A stretch of 64,000 bases of DNA from NCBI RefSeq assembly GCF_028583725.1, contig NZ_CP110680.1, positions 1,860,001 through 1,924,000 on the forward strand, given 5' to 3'. This document shows positions 60,651 through 64,000 of this stretch, one piece after another (position 1 is the stretch's first letter; each line of letters starts with the position of its first letter). The position numbers and the translations under genes were made by a program. This stretch comes from Cellulomonas fimi. GTDB lineage: Bacteria; Actinomycetota; Actinomycetes; Actinomycetales; Cellulomonadaceae. Under the pieces are notes generated by a model. The model was not told the DNA's origin. It did not search any database and worked only from the letters and a program-made list of their open reading frames with translations.

Positions 60651-61480
60651 CCGACGACGCACACGTACATCTCGAGGCGTCCCTCCGGCTCCAGCGCGAG
60701 CGGACGGGCAGCGACGTCGGTGAGCAGGTGCTGCAGTCGCTGCTGACGGACCTGCTCACCGAGTCGGCTCGGAGTGGCGCCGACCGGGTCGGACTCCGGT
60801 ACAACCCCAGCCGCTGGGCGTCGCGTGGTGTGGACCGCGACGCCCAGCTCGCTGTGCTCCGCCGCGCAGCGGACGAGGCAGTGCGGGATCACGGCGTCCG
60901 GCTCGACGTGTACGCGACGCTCAAGCGCGAGTCCGGGGAACGCGAGCTGCGGGAGAACGTCGAGACGGCTCTCGCCGGCGCGGCGGTCACGTTCCGGGGG
61001 ATCGACGTCTCGCGGTCGTACGACGTGACGGACTCGAACTCGCGGCCGGTACCCGCACCGCTGACGGGCGGGCTCCTCGGGCTCGTGCGCGAGGCGACCG
61101 ATCGTGGGCTGGAGGCCGCGGCCCACCTCGGCTGGTACGACGACGCGGACGACCTCGGTCCTCTCCTGGCAGCCGGTGTCCGTCGCATCGGTCACGGGTC
61201 GCCCCTGATCGACCGCGCCGAGTGGGACGCCCGGCTGGCGGACGCGCGCGCGACGGTGGAGGTCTGCCCCACCGCCTTCGTGCGACGGTCCGGGCGCCCG
61301 GTCCGTGATCTCCCCGTCGGACGGTGGCTCGACGCCGGGATCCGCATCGACGTCGGCACGGACCATCCGCTGGCTCTGCGCACGGACCTCGCCGAGGAGG
61401 TGCGGCGCATGACGCTGGCGCACCCCGCGTGGGTGCCGGTGCCCGCCGGGCCGCGCACGAGTCCGGCGGCCTCCGCGTGA
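60647..61480 (+). CDS. Adenosine deaminase-fold protein with altered active site
   Basis: 277 residues from GTG 60647. ADA-type barrel: metal-binding HVH (His6, His8) in AHVHLEASL, His160 in AAHLGWYDD, RRIGHGSPL (His183), VEVCPTAF, IRIDVGTDHPL (Asp239). In adenosine deaminases the metal His160 region reads HAGE, whose Glu protonates the purine; here that Glu is Trp163. The second Asp of STDDP is His240. So a metal site can form but classical deamination looks unlikely. It lies between the DUF6506-like and HisG-like genes, with a coupled 33-codon frame after it. About 60 residues shorter than most ADAs. Confidence 0.75.
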   Translation: MTDDAHVHLEASLRLQRERTGSDVGEQVLQSLLTDLLTESARSGADRVGLRYNPSRWASRGVDRDAQLAVLRRAADEAVRDHGVRLDVYATLKRESGERELRENVETALAGAAVTFRGIDVSRSYDVTDSNSRPVPAPLTGGLLGLVREATDRGLEAAAHLGWYDDADDLGPLLAAGVRRIGHGSPLIDRAEWDARLADARATVEVCPTAFVRRSGRPVRDLPVGRWLDAGIRIDVGTDHPLALRTDLAEEVRRMTLAHPAWVPVPAGPRTSPAASA

Positions 61481-61578
61481 CCGCGGTCGTCCCGGACGGG
61501 ACGTCGCTCGGGCCCGGGGCACGTCGACCTGGACGACGCCTGGACCTGCTACTTCGAGAAGATGGGTCACGACGATGA
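61477..61578 (+). CDS. 33-codon frame coupled at both ends
   Basis: GTG 61477 overlaps the ADA-like stop and its TGA overlaps the HisG-like ATG (ATGA). The product VTAVVPDGTS, then LGPGARRPGRRLDLLLREDGSRR, is basic and has no Cys, Ser-rich core or hydrophobic helix. It could be a real linker peptide or simply the reading frame between two coupled genes. In the ADA frame the same DNA reads HVDLDDAWTCYFEKMGHDDEDR without a start codon. Confidence 0.3.
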   Translation: MTAVVPDGTSLGPGARRPGRRLDLLLREDGSRR

Positions 61579-62963
61579 GGATCGGTCTGCCGAAGGGGCG
61601 CTTCGAGGCCCTCAGCCGACGTCTCATGGCGAACCTCGGCGTCAGCGGCGACGACTCCTCGCCGCTGCGGTTCCGGGCAGCCGGGTGCGACGTCCTGCTG
61701 CTCAAGGCGCGCGACATCCCCCCGCTGGTGGCGTCGGGACGACTCACGGCAGGAGTCGCACCGTCGGAGCTGACCCGGGAGACGGGGGCAGGTTGCCGCG
61801 CGGTGGCGACGGTCTCCGGCTACTCGGCGCGCGTGAGCCTCCTCGTGCCCGCCGGTGCCGGGCTGGACCTGGCCGGTGGGACCGTCGACCGGTTGTGCGT
61901 CGCCACGGAGTTCCCCCGGATCGCCGAGGAGTACCTGCGGCCCCTGGTCGACGACCTCACGATCCTGCACGTCTACGGCTCGGCCGAGGCGTTCGCGCCC
62001 AGCCTCGCCGACGCCGTCGTGGACTGCGTCGAGACGGGGAGCACGGCGCAGGCCCATCAGCTCGACGAGGTCCGGGTCCTGCACGACTGCTCGCTGGAGG
62101 TGATCGTCGGCGCCCGCTGGTCGGAGGGCACGGCTGACCTGTCCGCGTTGCTGCGTGCGTGCGCCGCGATGTCCGACGAGGCGGCGCCGTCCCCGGACGA
62201 TCGCTGCTCCGAGCAGGAGCACGGCTCTGCGCCGTCGGCGACGATCGGCCTGCACAGCCAACCTCCGTACCTGCGCGCCGCGTGCCTCCCGCTCCTGCGG
62301 GACGGCACGCCGACCGAGTTCGAGGGGCTGGGCGTCGTCGCGCCGGTCGAGCCCCGCGTGGCCGTCCCTCCCTACCTCGTGATGTGGGACCGCACGACCC
62401 GTCTGCGCGTCCCGCAGGGCGTGGGCGTCGGTGGTGTGACGACGGCGTTCGAGGCGTGGCTGCAGGCCGGCCACCTGCGCACCCAGGCCCCCGACCTCTT
62501 CGCGCTCCTGTGCCTGATGAGCGTGTGGGACGACCTCGTCCGCGAGACAGGGCTGATGACCGGACGCGTGTACTTCGCGTCCGAGACGGCCGTCGCGCGC
62601 CTGCACGTGCACGCCGGGCTCGACGAGCCGTCGGCGGAGCACCTGGACCGGCTGCTCCTGGAGGCGCAGTCGCTCGAGCTCATCTACCGGTTCCCCGTCG
62701 CGTTCAAGTTCCGCGGTACCTACGGAGGCGAGCACCAGTGCCGCCTCAACGGATGGGGTCGCCGGCTCGTGCAGCGCGCGCTGGTGGACCCGGTCAGCGC
62801 GGCCACCGCTGCGGAGTGGTCACGCGCCCTGCGGACCCACCTCGACGACCATCGGGACGTGTACCAGTCGCACATCGACTACGTCGGCTCCCAGGGACTC
62901 GCGTTCGCGCCCGTCGACTCGTGGGAGCGTTCGGGTGCGCTCCCGGTCCCGCTGCTTCTCTAG
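61575..62963 (+). CDS. HisG-like phosphoribosyltransferase fused to an unknown domain
   Basis: 462 residues. Residues 1-185 follow ATP phosphoribosyltransferase: MRIGLPKGRF, the LLLKARDIPPLVASGRLTAGVAPSEL region, VATEFPRIAEEYL, and the PRPP loop LADAVVDCVETGST (145-157). After a Ser/Asp/Glu-rich linker (about 198-220) comes a domain of 240 residues I do not recognise, with YLVMWDRTTRLRVPQGVGV, FALLCLMSVWDDLVRETG, YRFPVAFKFRGTYGGEHQCRLNGWG and DYVGSQGLAFAP. It is not the HisG regulatory (ACT-like) domain or a HisZ partner. No other his genes are near, so it probably serves a dedicated pathway, perhaps ribosylating a purine or other base. Confidence 0.72.
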   Translation: MRIGLPKGRFEALSRRLMANLGVSGDDSSPLRFRAAGCDVLLLKARDIPPLVASGRLTAGVAPSELTRETGAGCRAVATVSGYSARVSLLVPAGAGLDLAGGTVDRLCVATEFPRIAEEYLRPLVDDLTILHVYGSAEAFAPSLADAVVDCVETGSTAQAHQLDEVRVLHDCSLEVIVGARWSEGTADLSALLRACAAMSDEAAPSPDDRCSEQEHGSAPSATIGLHSQPPYLRAACLPLLRDGTPTEFEGLGVVAPVEPRVAVPPYLVMWDRTTRLRVPQGVGVGGVTTAFEAWLQAGHLRTQAPDLFALLCLMSVWDDLVRETGLMTGRVYFASETAVARLHVHAGLDEPSAEHLDRLLLEAQSLELIYRFPVAFKFRGTYGGEHQCRLNGWGRRLVQRALVDPVSAATAAEWSRALRTHLDDHRDVYQSHIDYVGSQGLAFAPVDSWERSGALPVPLLL

Positions 62964-62977
62964 CCAGGAGGTACATC

Positions 62978-63925
62978 GTGAGAACACTCGGAGCGCACGG
63001 GCCGACGATCTCGCCGGTCGGGCTCGGCGGCTGGCAGGCCGGAGGCGGTCGCACGTGGGGGCCGAACTCGAGCGACCGCGAGGTGGTCTCGGCGCTGCGG
63101 ACCGGCTTCGACGCAGGCGCCGACTGGATCGACACGGCGGAGGTGTACGCCCAGGGCCGGTCGGAGGAGATCGTCGGTCGCGCCGTCGCGCCGTACCCGG
63201 ACGTGCGCGTCTTCACGAAGGTCGGTCCGCAGCCGGACGGCACCGGCGTCCGGGCAGCCGAGGTGGTGCGTGCCGCCGAGGGGAGCCTGCGCCGGCTGGG
63301 ACGCGACGTCCTCGACCTCTACCAGGTCCACTGGCGCGACCACGAGGTGCCCATCGAGGAGACGTGGACGGCCATGCTCGGCCTCGTCGACCGTGGGCTC
63401 GCCCGGTGGGTCGGCCTGTCGAACGTCACCCGTGAGGACCTCGACGCCTGCGCACGGATCGGGCACGTCGACTCGCTCCAGATCCAGGGTTCGCTGCTGC
63501 ACCGCTCGGAGCTCGACTGGGCGCTCCCGCGGTGCGCGGAGCTGGGCACGGGCGTGATCTGCTACGGACCGCTGGCGTACGGGCTCCTCGGGGGCCACCG
63601 CGACGGGGGGTACACGGACTGGCGCTCCGGGGGATACGGCATGGACGACTTCTTCGTGGAGGAGAACTTCCACCGGTTCTTCGCCGACGACGTCACCGCC
63701 GAGGTCGGCCTCGCCGTGTCCCGGGTCGAGGCCGGAGCGGCCGAGCTCGGGCTGACGGCCGCGCAGGCGAGCCTGGCCTGGCTGCTCGCCCAGCCCGGGG
63801 TGACGGGTGTCATCGCCGGCTCGCGCAATCCCGCGCACATCCTCGAGAACGTCTCCGCGGGGTCCGTGACGCTGACGCCCGAGCAGCTGGTGGCGCTCGA
63901 GCAGGGGAGCGTGGTCGCGCGATGA
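62978..63925 (+). CDS. Aldo/keto reductase of the cluster
   Basis: 315 residues from GTG 62978 with a perfect AGGAGGT ribosome site. Tetrad context DWIDTAEVYAQ (Asp, Tyr), FTKVGP (Lys) and YQVHWRD (His), plus ARWVGLSNV, LQIQGSLLH and the coenzyme-binding VIAGSRNPAHILEN. It belongs to the YajO/GSP69-like branch, different from the reductase at 39712. It likely reduces a carbonyl in the pathway product. The next gene starts at its stop codon (ATGA). Confidence 0.9.
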   Translation: MRTLGAHGPTISPVGLGGWQAGGGRTWGPNSSDREVVSALRTGFDAGADWIDTAEVYAQGRSEEIVGRAVAPYPDVRVFTKVGPQPDGTGVRAAEVVRAAEGSLRRLGRDVLDLYQVHWRDHEVPIEETWTAMLGLVDRGLARWVGLSNVTREDLDACARIGHVDSLQIQGSLLHRSELDWALPRCAELGTGVICYGPLAYGLLGGHRDGGYTDWRSGGYGMDDFFVEENFHRFFADDVTAEVGLAVSRVEAGAAELGLTAAQASLAWLLAQPGVTGVIAGSRNPAHILENVSAGSVTLTPEQLVALEQGSVVAR

Positions 63926-64000
63926 CGCCCGACACCGCCGCGCTCACGCTCGAGGGAGCCGGCGTCAGCCGGTCACGTGCGGACGAGCTGCTCTCCCGGG
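63922..64000 (+). CDS. Truncated gene at the right edge
   Basis: 26 codons from ATG 63922 (MTPDTAALTLEGAGVSRSRADELLSR) run off the window. Coupled to the aldo/keto reductase by ATGA, so it continues the cluster. Too short to assign. Confidence 0.5.
   Translation, partial: MTPDTAALTLEGAGVSRSRADELLSR

Noticed and set aside
61562..62137. Open frame MGHDDEDRSAEG onward overlapping the HisG-like gene
   Set aside because: After the first 12 codons it becomes an Arg/Gly/Pro-rich shadow of the HisG-like frame, which has the real motifs.
1..64000. tRNA, rRNA, CRISPR arrays, insertion sequences and prophage genes
   Set aside because: No cloverleaf with the GGTTCRA arm, no rRNA blocks, no spaced repeats and no transposase or phage structural genes were recognised by eye. 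A covariance-model scan would be needed to exclude small RNAs.

Overview
The window reads as chromosome of a very GC-rich Gram-positive actinobacterium. GTG starts are common, GTGA/ATGA stop-start overlaps are frequent, and the housekeeping genes are typical of the phylum: a GlnR-type box before glnA, lipA/lipB beside DUF4191 and RDD genes, DUF3043, and a ctaC-ctaD-ctaF run. A secreted GH43/CBM6/ricin-B arabinan- or xylan-type hydrolase suggests a plant-polysaccharide degrader such as Cellulomonas or a relative; the genus is inference. No rRNA, tRNA, CRISPR array or transposase was seen.

Layout. 1-11.6 kb: the 3' part of a trehalose-synthase-like GH13 gene, a lipoprotein/membrane operon that includes a 29-residue membrane peptide, two multidomain stress-signalling proteins (PAS-ANTAR-STAS and PAS-SpoIIE-HATPase-STAS), a sensor kinase, and the GH43 gene behind two operator-like palindromes. 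11.6-17.1 kb: a self-contained phospho-signalling module (Ser/Thr kinase, PP2C phosphatase and FHA protein on the minus strand; an FHA-like protein and a lipoprotein on the plus strand), with a 38-bp almost perfect palindrome between the two arms. 17.2-37.2 kb: mostly conserved core (glnA, lipA, lipB, sucB, lpdA, pepA, pyrD) with accessory genes inserted (MarR/MMPL, Gfo/Idh, a pseudokinase). 37.3-39.7 kb: a MocR regulator divergent from a yczE-like gene. 40.5-43.1 kb: a lower-GC island with a DUF262 gene and a HEPN-type gene, inserted in an aldo/keto reductase gene whose 5' end exists twice. 43.4-54.5 kb: core metabolism (M20 peptidase, thioesterase, nadA, glycerate kinase, HesB/ErpA, a TusA-desulfurase pair, cytochrome oxidase). 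54.7 kb to the right edge: a same-strand biosynthesis-like cluster with a TldD/TldE pair, a three-gene ABC exporter, a DUF6506-like small protein, an adenosine-deaminase-fold protein lacking the catalytic Glu, a HisG-like protein with an unknown C-terminal domain, an aldo/keto reductase and a truncated gene.

How the genes work together. Lipoate synthesis (lipA, lipB) supplies the cofactor for the two-lipoyl-domain E2 protein, which LpdA reoxidises. The kinase/phosphatase/FHA module can write, erase and read phosphothreonine by itself. The island looks like a compact defence or toxin-antitoxin-like cassette that restored its target gene on entry. The right-hand cluster looks like a small-molecule or modified-peptide pathway with its own export; I cannot match it to a described product.

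A recurring feature is a TANNNT -10 element ending 6 to 8 nt before a start codon, found at 18 genes here, which indicates widespread leaderless transcription. I used it, with Shine-Dalgarno matches, to choose starts.
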